A stretch of 64,000 nt of DNA from Poa pratensis. Lineage: Eukaryota; Streptophyta; Magnoliopsida; Poales; Poaceae. A model generated the notes under the pieces. That model searched no databases. It saw only the letters and a program-made list of their open reading frames with translations, and had not been told where the DNA came from. Location of the stretch: contig CAMZMU010000012.1 in NCBI GenBank assembly GCA_947311845.1, forward strand, positions 6,036,750 through 6,100,749. Reading direction: 5' to 3'. Positions 1 through 12,460 of this stretch are shown piece after piece (positions within the stretch are counted from its first letter, which is position 1; each line of letters begins with the position of its first letter). A program made the position numbers and the translations under genes.

Positions 1-764
1 TAGAATTTAATTTAGCAACTCTATATAAGCTTCACAGATGGATATTCCAATACGGACAATATACAGATGAATATAGATTTATTTTAGTGTGTATATACTC
101 ATTTGCTCCAGATGTAGTTCATATTGGAATACCTAGATTTATGTACGAAGGGAGTAAATAACAAACATATTGGTAACCACATGTATGTAGTCAAACATCA
201 GAAAAACCAGACAGAGGATTTATAAGAAAGCGGTTGACCTTTTTTTCTGAGAAAACAAAAGAATTTAAAATGTACAATAATGTCAAGCATACCACTCGCA
301 CTTTGTATGAGTCCCCTTCAATGGTCATAGGCAGCACAATGAACGCAACTGATATGCAATGCAGAAAATGGAGCAATCTTTATTAATTCGTTAGAGTAGC
401 ACTTCTTTTCATCACTGGGAGCTGGAATCAGCCTACTCATCTATATAGTCAACTCATACAGCAAAGTTTGAGTCCAGCCAAAAGGATCCCATAACTTCAG
501 AATTGACCCAAGCAAGAATCGAGAAAGTATCTTCTTACAACACGGGATTGAAAGGGAAAAAACAAAACAAAACGCCCATTTCCACAATTGCTTATTTTCC
601 AACTCAAGAAATGAGCTGAGCGAGCTATTGTACAACCGAGGAATCCAAAGGAAAACAAACCTTTCCGTTGGGAAAGTCAAAGAAAGGGACGAGCAGAGAA
701 GTGCTACCCAAAGAATTCGTGTTTTCAATCCGGACTTTGCTCCCCTAGAGTTTTCGTCGATATC
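1..764. other. 3' flank and probable 3' UTR of the invertase gene
   Basis: No ORF here looks like a protein family. The stretch next to the invertase stop codon (about 380-764) probably includes the 3' UTR of that minus-strand gene. The AT-rich remainder shows no recognisable gene, RNA or transposon end. This is inference from position only; no polyadenylation site was assigned. Confidence 0.4.
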
Positions 765-3700
765 TTAGTTAGTCCACGAGGCGGACCTTCTCAAAACTGG
801 CTTCATTGCCTTGTCCTCCTCCAGGGCTATCATTCCAAGATGTGAAGGATCCTCCAACAGCATCTTGGCGACCAAGTACCCGGCAATAGACCAAGTCTGG
901 AATTTCCTCGCCTGCTTACCAACATACTTTCCAAGCTTCCCATCATAATACTCAGGCCAGCCATCCTTCAACAGCCTCCTCTCAGCAAGGTCGATTGCTC
1001 TTCTTGCAATTTGCGGCCGTCCAGTTTTGATGCTTGCTGCCGTGAGCAGCCAGAGAAGTACTGCAGTAAAAAAATGTTTGACACGTAAAAAAATGTATAT
1101 GATGGTTCTTGAAGTTTGAATCGATACATCATGTTTTGGATGTCTACTAGAAAGAAAATTAGAACACCAAAAAAGAGGAAAAAATTAGGTTATACAGATT
1201 ATGTTCTTATCAGCGGAGTGGCACTCATAAATAGCGTATGAAATGTGAAAATTACAGTTCAGCTTGTTGACATGCCGAGCATAACTCTACCCTCCTCTAT
1301 GTGCTAAACAAGAGAGTTTTTCATAGGGAGTGGTGCATATGCACCCTTTATTTAAAATGCATTTTGCACATATTTTGAAATGTCAAAAAAACTGTGAAAA
1401 ATGTTTGCGCATAGATCTTAACATGTTATGTGTTCACAAAGTCGTTTCACGAAAAACCGACATTTTTTGTGGCTTGTATAAAAAAGAAAAAAATTGGTGC
1501 TAAAATAAGGCTTTTCATGACACTTGTTTTATCTTTTTTATACAAGGCACAAAATATATCGGTATTTCATGAAACGACTTTGTGAACACATATAATATGA
1601 AGGTGTATCTGTAAAATTTTATTTCAGATTTTTTTTGACATTTTGAAATATGTTTTTCAAATACCGGTGCATATGCACCCGGGTGCCAAAGTGAATTTCC
1701 GGTTTTTCAAGGTTATTATTTAATTTACATATGCACCCGGGTGCCAAAGTGAATTTCCGGTTTTTCAAGGTTATTATTTAATTTACCATCTAAATCATAT
1801 AGGGAACATAACAAAAGCAGGGTAACTTTCACATATATTACGGAGAGATCCAAGTAACACAAAGTGCGCTAACCTGGCCAAGATCCTCCATTGTGGTAAC
1901 TCCATCTCGTATTTTTTGGGTCACATCCTGTCACGATTCTCCATTCATGGTTCTCAATAGCAGGATAGCATATCTTCAAAGGCATTTCACCAATCAGCTC
2001 TTCCCAGCGCTCCTCAATCAGATCCATTATGGCCGTAGATTGCTCAGGTGTAGCAAGAGATGATACTATAGCAATCATGTTTCCAAGTGCGAACCAACGG
2101 AAGTCCATCCTTGCAGGACTGACATTGCCAACGAAAAAACCACCTTCACAAGGCATAAAATCAAATAGCCAGTCCGGAATAGAATCTGGAATGACATTGA
2201 ATTTGTTGACAGCTGTGTGAGAATATTCTTCCGTCTTGTAACGATAAATATCATTTAGTTGCTGGAAATCCAGCCAAAAATAACTCCGCATGTGATAACT
2301 TAAAGCATGAAGACGAGTTGCAATCCGCTCCACAAAATCTTTCCCTTCATTATCATGCTTAAGCATTAGAAGAGCACACCTCAATGCCATGAAGAACAGG
2401 GATTGAATTTCAATAGGGTAGCCATACACACCCTACAAATAAAGACTGATAATGAGGACGAGAAAAACAAGCTTAAATAGAAACCAAATGGTATTTTTAA
2501 TTAAGATAAAGGAGAATTAATATATATGATGACCCATAGAGGGCACATGCATACGCAAAAGTTAGCAATAAGGAGGGCAAAAAGATTGAATAAGTATCGT
2601 CGAAAAATGATTACAAATCCATTACAGAAGTCACTAACAAATAAATGGATCTATTTAAAATAGTCGTCATCATAATCTGCAGTTGTACAGAATGAAAGTA
2701 ATACTTCTTAATTTACATATCGCAGATAGAGACATGTTGCAGATTTCAAGGATGATGTCGCGTATGTTCTTTTATCAGGCTATGTTAATGTATTTTAATG
2801 CATTTGCATATCCATCAGTAGAATGCAATAGACAGGACTACTTGTTTGGTTTTTCACATGCTGATGTATCAACAGGATTCAGGCATATCAACTGGAGGTG
2901 GTAATGGACTTGGGTAGTCGATACCTATAGGACATATTGAGCATCCAGACTCGTGAATTGGATATAGTGGGATTTGGATATCTGATTGGACCACGCCAAA
3001 TAACACATATGGGCATTTAGATTGGATTTTGGACCGTTTTGTGGACCCTGGCTCAGCTACAACAGTCCCAGATTAATGCATCCAAACTATATTCTACCCT
3101 GGTATCTCGGAAATGGAAATATGAAAGCAGAGTCGTGATATGAAAATTCACATCAACAAACAAATACAAGCAGAAATTTGATGAAGTAAAATGTCCAATT
3201 CATGAACATCCATACCACCGTGTGCTCGCCTGAACAGCAGCTATGAGTTTACAAGTCCAATAAGAATGAATAACAGGCACTTACTAAGATATCCAAATCA
3301 TAGAAACAGCAACAAAGCAATTGGCATGTTGTAGGTGATTACGGACTACAGTGTACAACAAAAGCAAACAAATCACTAAAACAACAAAACCTAAGATGAT
3401 TTAAGCAACAATGTTAGAGCATGGAATGCAAAAGTAAAATATAAACTCTACTTTGATCATGATATTTGCTCCAAAACTACGAAAATATATTGTAAAGCTA
3501 TCATTTACAGGAATAAATTTCACAGGACTTCCACTATTTTGCCCTACTAGTAGTCAACGAAACAAGACTTAAATTACCAATTTGGCAATTTCATAGACCT
3601 ATCATTACCTCAGGCCACCATATCACATAGCTACCACTTCTTTGATAGGCAATTCAATTATGGAAGTACTCTGAACTTTGCAGAAACAGACATGTAACTT

Positions 3701-5006
3701 GTTTGAACTTCTTTAAGACTTGATGAGAAGACATGAACTTGTGTGTGTAATTGTGTATGACATAGAACTTGTTCAAATACTATCTTCACTTTCACTTATT
3801 ACACAATTGAGTAAATTTCATAGAGCTAAGTCTCTCACACCCTTGTTTGAGCAAAGTTCAATCAATTGTTTGTAATTTTGATTGGAATTTGAAGAATTTT
3901 CTAAAATTTGGAATTTCGTGAAATGTTAGCCTAGAGTAATACAGAACGGGTAGTTCATTGATCATTAGGATGAATAGTTTTACTTTTGCGAAATGCACTC
4001 TTATTATAGATTTCGGAAATATCATGTGTCAGGCTATAACTTACCATCCTGCGATCTATCATGCAGCAACCATCAGCACATAACAATGTCGGGAAGGTAT
4101 CAAACCCCTCAGACAAGCAGAGGCTGAGTATGAGCCTCATCGCCTTCTGGCACTCAGGCTTCTCCGCCAGCGTCAAATCCCCGGTGGACTTGGTGTAGGC
4201 CCGCAAGAGTATGATCCACCAGAAGCCCGAATCCACAGGCGCAACCCGGCCAATCGCGCTCTCCCCAAAATCAGCATGCAGGGTATCAACGCCCTTCTTA
4301 TCGTCATGAAGCACTTTAAAGCTGGCGGGCATGGCCCCCTCCCCGAGCTTGAAGCGATCGACCTTCTTCTCCCAGCCCTGCAGCAGCACGGTCTTGAGCA
4401 GGAAGTTCTTGACGATCTCCGGCTCGCCGTTCATCAGGAACGCCATCGCGCTGGGCACGAAATCCCTCACAAAAACCTGGTCCCCCAAAATCGAATTAAG
4501 CACATGTCGCAAAACAAGCAGCTCAGATACTTGCTCTGAATTTAAAAATCGATTTCGTTTAAAAAATATCCATCGATTGATTGATTACAGCCTGTCCGTA
4601 GGTAAGGTACCTGGTCATAGTTGAGCACTTCCTCGGAAGCATGGTCGTAAGCGGCGATGGTTCCGAGCGGCTGGCCGCGGAAGAAGACAAGGGAGCGGCG
4701 TAGGGCCTCCCATGCGTCGCCGACGATGGGGTGGGGCTCGAAGGAGTGGAGCGCGGAGGAGGCCGGCGTGCCGACGAGGGAGCGGAGGCCGCCGCCCGGG
4801 GAGTACATGCCGTCGAAGCCCCCGCCTGTCCGATGGCCGCCGCCGCCGGAGTAGGAGACGTCGCTGAGGGAGCGGTCGTCGAAGGAGCGCTGACGCTCGA
4901 CGTTGATCCGCGGCTTGTTGAGCAGGTGCGTGAGGTCGAAGTCGTCGGACCCGGAGAGCGAGTTGTGCGACGCCGACCGCCGCATGCCGGCCGCCCCCAG
5001 CTCCAT
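765..5006 (-). CDS. CINV: Cytosolic alkaline/neutral invertase (GH100), four exons, intact
   Basis: The enzyme hydrolyses sucrose to glucose and fructose in the cytosol; Arabidopsis CINV1/CINV2 are the best-known relatives. Coding exons on the minus strand are 5006-4611, 4476-4045, 2432-1874 and 1060-765. Every intron has GT at its start and AG at its end and the phases join, giving 1683 bp or 560 residues, close to the roughly 550 usual for the family. The N-terminus has no transit peptide and carries the basic-Ser block [10 protein letters not shown]. The glycosidase domain follows with [44 protein letters not shown] and [13 protein letters not shown], the blocks in which GH100 catalytic acids lie. 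The C-terminus RRSASWTN resembles the phospho-serine 14-3-3 site reported for Arabidopsis CINV1. The ATG at 5006 was chosen because [13 protein letters not shown] matches the family start. No stop or frameshift was found. Intron 3 contains a fold-back element. Confidence 0.95.
1332..1680. mobile_element. Long fold-back (MITE-like) element in invertase intron 3
   Basis: Two arms of roughly 170 bp are inverted copies of each other. GTTCACAAAGTCGTTTCA near 1430 recurs in reverse complement near 1570, and both ends carry GGTGCATATGCACC, itself a palindrome. There is no coding capacity. A related copy lies at 8063-8406, so this is a repeat family rather than an intron-specific hairpin. The exact target duplication is obscured by the tandem duplication at the right end. 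Confidence 0.75.
1671..1786. repeat. Perfect 58-bp tandem duplication
   Basis: Copy 1 is 1671-1728 and copy 2 is 1729-1786, identical by eye. Each unit starts ATATGCACCCGGGTGCC. The unit includes the right tip of the fold-back element and adjoining intron sequence, so it arose after that insertion. Confidence 0.9.
2433..4044 (-). other. Invertase intron 2 (1.6 kb)
   Basis: AT-rich intron between invertase exons 2 and 3, starting GTAAGTTATA on the minus strand and ending TTTGTAG. Short plus-strand ORFs inside it resemble nothing known. I see no transposon ends. Confidence 0.85.
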
Positions 5007-5225
5007 GGCCTCCCTCTTCTCAGTAGGAATCCCCGTCCGGCGTCGCCGCAGCCAGATCTAAGGCCGAAGCGGCGGAGAGGATCGAGCTGAGAGATCTAGC
5101 TTGGGACGCTAGAGTGAAGGGAAGCGCGGACCCGGAGCGCAGACACGGCCGCGCGAATCTCGAGGCGCCGAGGGGATTTCGCGGAGGCGAGTGGGAAAAA
5201 AAGAGCAGGAGCTGGAAGGGCCGTA

Positions 5226-5233
5226 CTTATAAG
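5226..5233 (-). promoter_or_regulatory. Probable TATA box of the invertase gene
   Basis: On the minus strand CTTATAAG lies about 220 bp upstream of the invertase ATG in an otherwise GC-rich stretch, giving a predicted transcription start near 5195 and a 5' UTR of roughly 190 bp. The octamer is palindromic, so orientation is inferred from the gene. Confidence 0.6.
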
Positions 5234-5887
5234 AGCAGCAGCGGCAGCTCAGAGTCGCCGGCCGACGGCGACGCGCGCGATAAACCCGTGACATTGTCCA
5301 TGTTGGGTGGGACCACCTCTTCCGCTGGGCCCCGCGGTCCGCGACGGTGGGTGGGCGATCTCAGCGGTGGTTCTGGGTTTTGGCGGGGAAATCGAAGTGG
5401 CAGCGGGTTACCGGGCGCGGCCGGTGCTGCACATGGGAGAGGGTTGGTGTAGCTGGGGCCTGGGGAATTGGGATGGGATTAGAAGGAGGACGAGGCGGTG
5501 ACGTGGAACAGCGACCGCGGTTGAGTGTCTGGGCATGGTTGTTGGCTGCCCAAGGAAAGGTGAGCAAGCGTGGTGGCCGGCGGGAGATCGTCTGCCCGGC
5601 GATTTCCGGTAGCGCGCGCCGGGGCGGGGAAGCCCGTGCCTGGCGCCTCGTGGGTACGGGAGGATTGCTTGGCGCAGTCTCGGCAATGGCTGCCTTGTCA
5701 GCTGTACGACTGGTTTGATCACGCCTCCGTCCAACATGGAGCACGTCGTCACTCCGGCTGCCCGGTGATGGTTTGTAAAATGGACTCGGAAACTCTTCTA
5801 TTGTTTTTTGAACATTTTTTGTATGTTAATCAAGTTGGTTTGGTGTCTCTGCTCTTTTGAGAAATATCGCGTACAACTAGAGATAGA
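5234..5887. other. GC-rich invertase upstream region
   Basis: GC-rich and CpG-dense upstream sequence to about 5720, then AT-rich. Several overlapping ORFs of 96-127 codons occur on both strands but are Arg/Pro/Gly-rich products of base composition. No second gene is supported. Confidence 0.5.
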
Positions 5888-6215
5888 GATGCAAGTATGC
5901 ATCTTGAGTTCCGGTGCTCTCTCAATTTTTTAAAAACTAAAAATCATATTTATAAGTATTAAAAATTCTGAAAAAATCCTTCATGTATTCAATGATGTAT
6001 CCAGAAACGTGCAAAATCTTGATTTCAATTACTTTTTATTGTATATTATCGTAAATTTGTAAATGTGTATATTTAGATCACGCATTTGTTATTTTCGTGT
6101 AGTTTATCATATAATCATTTTAAATCAAGATTTTACATACATTATTGACAACATGCATAATTTTCAAATAAAGAGATCACTGGAACCTGAAGCAAAAAAT
6201 CTCTATTTTGCAAAT
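5888..6215. mobile_element. Fold-back (MITE-like) element, second family
   Basis: CTTGAGTTCCGGTGCTCTC near 5907 is mirrored in reverse complement by GATCACTGGAACCTGAAG near 6175. AAAATCTTGATTT near 6014 is mirrored near 6125. The arms are imperfect and AT-rich, with no coding capacity. Outer limits are approximate. Confidence 0.5.
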
Positions 6216-6461
6216 GTGTCACTATTAGATTACTCTCTACCCTTTTAAATTTTAAAAAATAAACTAGTTTAATAAAGAGAATGGTGTCATCAAGAAAGTT
6301 AATCCATTTTTTGGGCTTAATAGGGTGCATGGTTTTCTAATAATGACCCACTTGCAATACAACACAAAGGGAAATAGAAGATTAACGTTGTCCATTTGAC
6401 TTCTAACCAATAAGAGTATGTGCTCTAGAGTACCTAAAAAAGAAAAAGGTGTTTTGGTTCC

Positions 6462-8057
6462 TGATACGTCTCAAACGTATCTATAATTTTTTATGTTCCA
6501 TATTTGATTAATACCAAATGCTACATGTTTTATTTGCATTATATATCATTGTTATGCATTTTCTGAAACTAACCTATTAACAAGATGCCACAATGATAGT
6601 TCATGTTTTCTGCTGTCTTTTTGTTTCAGAAAAGCTAGTCGGGAAATATTCTCAGAATTAGACGAAATTTTACGGGGACAAGTTTTTCATCGATATGAAG
6701 ACGGAGTCCAAAGGGCAGCCGAGGAGGCGACCCAGGGGGCCCAGACGCCACCTCGGTGCGGCAGAAGGTGGGGCCGCGCCGAGGGGTTGTCTGGCGCCCT
6801 CGGGTGGCCCCCAGCGCCGCCTCTTCGCCTATATATTCCCCTCGTCCAGAAAAACCCTAAACACCCGAACACAATTCCACGAAAAGTTTCGTCACCGCCG
6901 TCGTCGTCAACCCTAGTTCGGGAGGATTCTGAAGCTCTTCCCGGCACTTTGCCGAAGGGGAGATCATCGCCGGAGGGCTCTACACCACCATGCCCGCCTC
7001 CGAACTGATGTGTGAGTAGTTCTCCATTGTACTACGGGTCCATAACAGTAGCTAGTTGGTAGTCTCTCCACTTTGTGCTATCATGTTTAGATCCTGTGAG
7101 CTGCTTAACATGATCAAGATCATCTTTATGTAATGCTACATGTTGTGTTTGCTAGGATTCGATGAATTGTGAAATTATGATCAAGTTTGTTCATCTATCT
7201 ATCTATATGTTTTATTTATGTTCTTGCATGCTCTCCGATGCTAGTAGATGTTTTGGCCAAGTAGATGCTAGTGTCTCAAACAGGGGGTATTTATGCTAGA
7301 TAGTGGGTTCATGTCTCCTGTAGCCTGGGCTCAAATGGCAGAAACGACTAAGTCTCTGGATGTGCTGTTGTCACTAGGGAGAAAAAACCTATGCTATGTT
7401 TATATGTCATTTGTATTGTTTACATTACACACTTAGTTTATTACGATAATCTGTTGCTTGCAACTTAATGCCTGCGGGAGACACGGAAGTTATTTCGCAG
7501 GTGGATTATTAATCATAGATGCAGCTAGCAAGCAGTCTATGTATCTTGTTGTAATGTCCAATAAATAGTACAATGAACTTTATCTTGTCATAATATGCAT
7601 TGTCATGTTTTTGCTATTTGTCAATTGCCCAGCTGTAATTTGTTTACCCAGCATGGTGTTTATCTATTTATGGAGAGATAGCGCTAGTGAACTGTGGACC
7701 CCGGTCCATTCCTTTACATTGATAAAAACATCGTTTCCACCACGTGCTACACTCATTTGCTCGCTGTTCATTTTTACATTTACATTTATTTTACACACCA
7801 TATGTTTAATCCTTTGTATTCAGCAAGACAGGAAGATTGACAACCTTCCTGTTTCGTTTGGGCAAAATAGTTTGATTGTGTTGTGTGCAGGTCCACGCCA
7901 GTCTCCAGTCAAGCAACTTTTCTGGCACCGTGTTGAATCTCTTCTAATTCCTACTGGTTCGATAAACCTTGGTATTGTTCTCAAGGGAAATTTGTTGTTG
8001 CACTACTTCATACCTTCCTCTTGGGGTCTCCCAACGAACGTGTGCTCCACGTCATCA
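6462..8057 (+). mobile_element. Solo LTR, Athila-like Gypsy family, TSD GTTCC
   Basis: The 1596-bp unit begins TGATACGTCTC and ends ACGTCATCA, flanked by the identical 5-bp duplication GTTCC (6457-6461 and 8058-8062). No internal domain adjoins either end, so it is a solo LTR left by LTR-LTR recombination. A TATA-like CTATATATTCCCC lies near 6830. The terminus resembles Triticeae Athila-type LTRs (Sabrina/WHAM kind); the family name is tentative. Confidence 0.9.
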
Positions 8058-8062
8058 GTTCC

Positions 8063-8406
8063 CGAGTGCATATGCACCCTTTATTTAAATTGCATTTTAA
8101 ACGCAACTTGAACTGTCAAACATTGCAATAAAATGTTCGCGCATGGATTTCAACATGACATGTGTTCACATAATTGTTTCACGAGAAACCAATATTCTTT
8201 GTGGCTTGTGTAAAAACAATTGGTGCTACAATAAGGCTTTTCGCGAAACATTTTTTGTCTTTTACACAGGGCACAAAAATATCGATTTTTTGCTAAACGA
8301 CTTGTTGAACATATAGAATGTGAAGATGTATCGGTGAAATTTTATTTCAGAATTTTTCTACATTTTGAAATTTGTTTTTTAAATACCGGGTGCATACGCA
8401 CGAGAG
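8063..8406. mobile_element. Second copy of the intron-3 fold-back family
   Basis: Shares AGTGCATATGCACCCTTTAT, CATGTGTTCACA, CACAAAAATATCG and the closing ATACCGGGTGCAT with the element at 1332-1680, in the same order. It directly abuts the right target duplication of the solo LTR, so that LTR inserted exactly at or in the edge of this element. It is more diverged than the intron copy. Confidence 0.75.
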
Positions 8407-8759
8407 AGGCAAAGGAATTTCACCCTAAATAGGGTTACCCTGGCTGATTTTTTATATAGGTGAGAGAGGGGTTGGATAAAAGGTTGGTGCTTTTGCAGCA
8501 TACCCAAATGACATATTTTTTCTCTTGTCTTCTCACATACATGGACCGCCCAAATTCGAAATTCAACATCAAACAAGAAAGATAAAGCAAGACCAACATA
8601 ATTCAAATAATACAATATTGATCAAACAACGCAGTTCAAAGCTCCAATAGTCCATTCACATCCATCCGTCGGGGTTTCGGGAGCACCAATTGCTTTAAAA
8701 TTGTGACCAAAATGCCCGAAAAACCCTTATCCGCCCCAATTTTTTCGGTTGTCTAGAGA
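8407..8759. other. Unassigned intergenic stretch
   Basis: No gene or transposon end recognised between the fold-back element and the target duplication of the next element. Confidence 0.5.
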
Positions 8760-9329
8760 CGTCCTGTGGGGACCCCGTACTAGCTGTCCGAAATACCCTT
8801 GTGCCTACAACATCAGCGATCCCATGATCAGTGTGTCGCTGAGCACAATCGAACTGGTATCAAAAGAACATCCATAAATACCGAATGAATATACTTACGT
8901 GATTGAAGCCATAAGCTTCAACAGGTACTTGCAGCGGAAATCATCAAACAACGGGAGCCCAAGTCATTTGCCATAACTCTACAGGCAGCTGACTGGGAAG
9001 CGCCCTAGTTCGCATCGACGTCATTGAAAACTTCTCCTTCGAACTGCTCCTCTTCAATATCTAGCTAAGACAATAGCCAGGATGAAACCAATATGAGTAC
9101 ATTTGATTGTACTCGAAAACTACCCCCGAAATGAGCATGCACTACTCTCTTTATTGTTTAAATAAAACTTTGTTTGCTTTGAAAATTCTATATCCTTATT
9201 GAAAAAGAGAAGGATAGACTTTTGTTTAATAAAACTTTATTTGAAACCTCCATAAAGAAGAATTTTATAACTTTTCATAAGCCTTGTATTTTAGAAAAAA
9301 CATCTCTATACCTTTGTTGAAAAAGGAAA

Positions 9330-9560
9330 GAAGGCTTTTAGAACTTTTTCCCATAAATCTGCCATTGTAAGAAGTCACCTTTAAAACTTTTTCCCAAAAA
9401 TATATCTTTGTTGAAAAAGGTAAGAATTCTCTTTTAAAACATTTTCCCCAAAGTACATCTTTGTTGAAAAAGGTAAGAATTCTCTTTTAAAACATTTTCC
9501 CCAAAGTACATCTTTGTTGAAAAAGGTAGGAAGAATTTTAGAACTTTTTCCCAGAAAATC
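9330..9560. repeat. Minisatellite, about 53-bp unit, about four copies
   Basis: The unit CTTTTAAAACATTTTCCCCA...TTGAAAAAGGTAAGAATT is repeated almost exactly at 9431 and 9484, with more diverged copies upstream and downstream. It lies inside the 5.67-kb LTR-like unit. Confidence 0.8.
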
Positions 9561-11839
9561 ACCATCATGTTTATTTCTCCAAAACTCCTCCTTTTTCGAC
9601 CATAGCCCTTCATGGTCAATCATTTCCCCACAACCTCATACCGGCCCTTCGGTATAGTTGCATAAAACATTTTCCACTCCATTTTTAAAACACAAAACTC
9701 TGCCTTCTCGACCATAGCCCTTCGTGGTCTTCCTCTTTTCCAGCAACCTCATACCAGCCCTTCGTTATAGTTGCCTATATAAAACATCTCCATTTTCTTT
9801 TCAAATCTTAAATCTTTGCAAAACTTGCACATGGCCATAGGACAGCCTTCCAACTGTCCATTACCGAGGACTCGGCTATTCGAATAGTTTTACACTCTGC
9901 AGAGGTAGCACGCTTTTCCTACATCCATCCGATAACTCATCGTGTCAGCCACGTTCCGCCATACAAGGTGTATGCGAGTTGAGTCACCGACCATAGCCTC
10001 TCATTTGCTCATGCTAGTACAGGACCCTGCCCATATGACACTTTCCATCGACACTTAGTCCAGCCCTTCGGAACCTAAGTGTGAGGACTCATAGTTTTGC
10101 CCGGCGGTGCATAGGGGACAGCCTTCTATCCTCCACCATCGTGTGAGGACCCGGGTCAGGGGTAGGTCACCGAACCATCCCCTCATGCATAGCGGAGTCA
10201 TCTCCGTCGATGAGGTATCCCATACTAATATGAGCAAATTACATGACTAAGCCCCGTCCCATATGGGGGTAAATGAGGTCGCACAGGGTAAGGTTGGTCG
10301 TCATAGTACTAGGACACAATGTGCATTTTTCATAAACACCACCATTCTCCATTCTTCATTTCAACACCGACATCTCGGCATTCCATACTCATACAAGTAT
10401 TTTCAAAGGAGTTTTGAGTAAACAATATTTTTCCCATCCTATAGTTTGCAAAAGAATTTCCATCTAATATCTCCATAAAGGGTGTCAAAATAATATACTT
10501 GTATTTTGGAAAAGGGTTTTCAAAATCATAGCTTTAGTGGCAAACACCACATAAATCACTTATGCTCTTTATAAATAAAACATGTGAACCAAAATAGATG
10601 TATATAGATGCAAGCTCAGAGAAGTAGCTTGCCTGATTTCAGCATAATGTCCCTGGACTTCTCCTCACTGATCAGAGAAATAAACTCCGATTCTTCTTCA
10701 ATAAATCCTTTCCAAAAACCACTCCGGTAGCATTTATATCTAGCGTCGCAAACATGAAAATAAAACAACACTCAATAAGCAACCAAACCACAAGTGGTAT
10801 ACAAACAAGGAATCATACAAAAAACATAGCACTAATTTAATCAAGCAACAAACTAAAATCCACTCTAAGAACACCTCAAGGAAAACTGCTTTAATAACAA
10901 GCTTAGAACAATTTATTTAATAAAGCTACAGCAACAAAAATAAAAGATACTAGTTGAACTAAAAACAAACACCTAACCACAATCACCACACTTAACTAGA
11001 TGCAACAAGAAATTAATCCAAACAAACAAGACAACACATGCTACTAACACAAGCATAATATACTAAGCCAAGACTAAACATCATAACTTAAAAACATAAG
11101 TTTTTTTTTATAATTTTAACCCCAAATCTAAACAATCATCACCACTTGTCTAACTACACTCTCTCATACTTAAACTACCCAACAAGTCAACTAATCAAGA
11201 CATAAACACCAGGGCATTATACTAACAGGGGTATATCACCAAACACAAGCTAGAAACATGAAGCATTAAATAACTTCACTTAAAGGTAATTAACAAACAA
11301 TTTTCCTTTAGCAGGAAATACTACACACAAAAGTTAAGTCACCAAACATTTTCTGTAAGTCCAAACTTTTTACCAGGCTAGGTTATAATAAAGGGAAACA
11401 CTAGGAACCTAGCAAAATTGGATTTGGTCCAAAAATCATTCCACAAAAATCAACAAAAATCACCAAGATGCTTTCTGGTGGTTTTAGTAAAAAGAATAGA
11501 ACTTTTGTTTTAGACTTCATTTGCAAGCTAGACCAACAGATCTGGAAAGGTATCACTTCAGGCTATCCAGAAAATTTTGGTTTGCAATATTTGGATTTGT
11601 AAAACCCTAGATATTAATTATTTAGTGAAAAGATACTTTTTACAAGTTTAAGTATAGCTTACATTCAAAAAGATATTCCTACAAACAGCAAGTTCTACCT
11701 GTTTAAGAAAACACATAGAAACTCTACAAATTTTATATCAAAATAATTGCACACATAGATCTACCACAAAAGAATTAAATCTACACTGTGATTTAAGCAG
11801 GGAATAAAAACAGATATTAGATCTACTAAAAAAAACGTC

Positions 11840-12460
11840 ACTGGGCTGGATCCGGCCCAGATCCGGTCGTGCGGCGCAGATCGTGGCCCAGCCAGCGGCC
11901 CACGCGCGAAACGAAGCGGTACGGTGCTTTCGTCTTCCTCCGGACATGCACGGCAGAGCGAGCTGAGCAGGGAGCGAGGCGGGGACGGCGTCGGCGACTC
12001 CGGAGTTCCTAAAAGAAAAGGGGATGTCCATGAGATAGCTCGCGATGAGGGGATCTCAGAGAAACAAAAATGGCGGAGGATGATGGACGAAATTGCTCGC
12101 GAGCTTCCCGGCAAGGTGGCGGCCGTGAGGAAGAGGATGAGGATGCCCCGATCGATTCGCGGCTTCCCGGCTCGATTCTGGCGGCGAGGATGTAGAGGAC
12201 GACGCAGCGGAGCTTCCGGTGGTCTTCGATCTGGTCTAGGAGGCTTCAATCGCCGGCGATGCGCGACGGCGAGCTCGGCAGCCATGGCTAGGGTTCGGTG
12301 CCGTGGGGAGGAGCAGAGAGAGGGAGGGAGCAGGTGAGATGCAGGAGTGAGAGGAGCAGCACAGCAGCGTGGCGTTCTTATCCTCCAAGCGCAGTACGGC
12401 GGCGGTCGGAGAGCATGGGCGGCGAGCGAGCTGGTGCGGCTCGGCCGCTCGGGTCGCTAC
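11840..12460 (-). other. GC-rich leader-like block inside the 5.67-kb unit
   Basis: An island of high GC in AT-rich sequence. On the minus strand an ATG at 12285 opens a 174-codon frame beginning MAAELAVAHRRR, preceded by GAACCCTAGCC, as in plant 5' leaders. The protein is Arg/Pro-rich at first and matches nothing I know. It may be a transcribed leader of the retroelement rather than a gene. Confidence 0.35.

Noticed and set aside
2683..2904. 73-codon plus-strand ORF
   Set aside because: Inside an invertase intron, AT-rich, no motif.
5361..5752. Overlapping ORFs upstream of the invertase
   Set aside because: Low-complexity Arg/Pro products of GC-rich promoter sequence on both strands.
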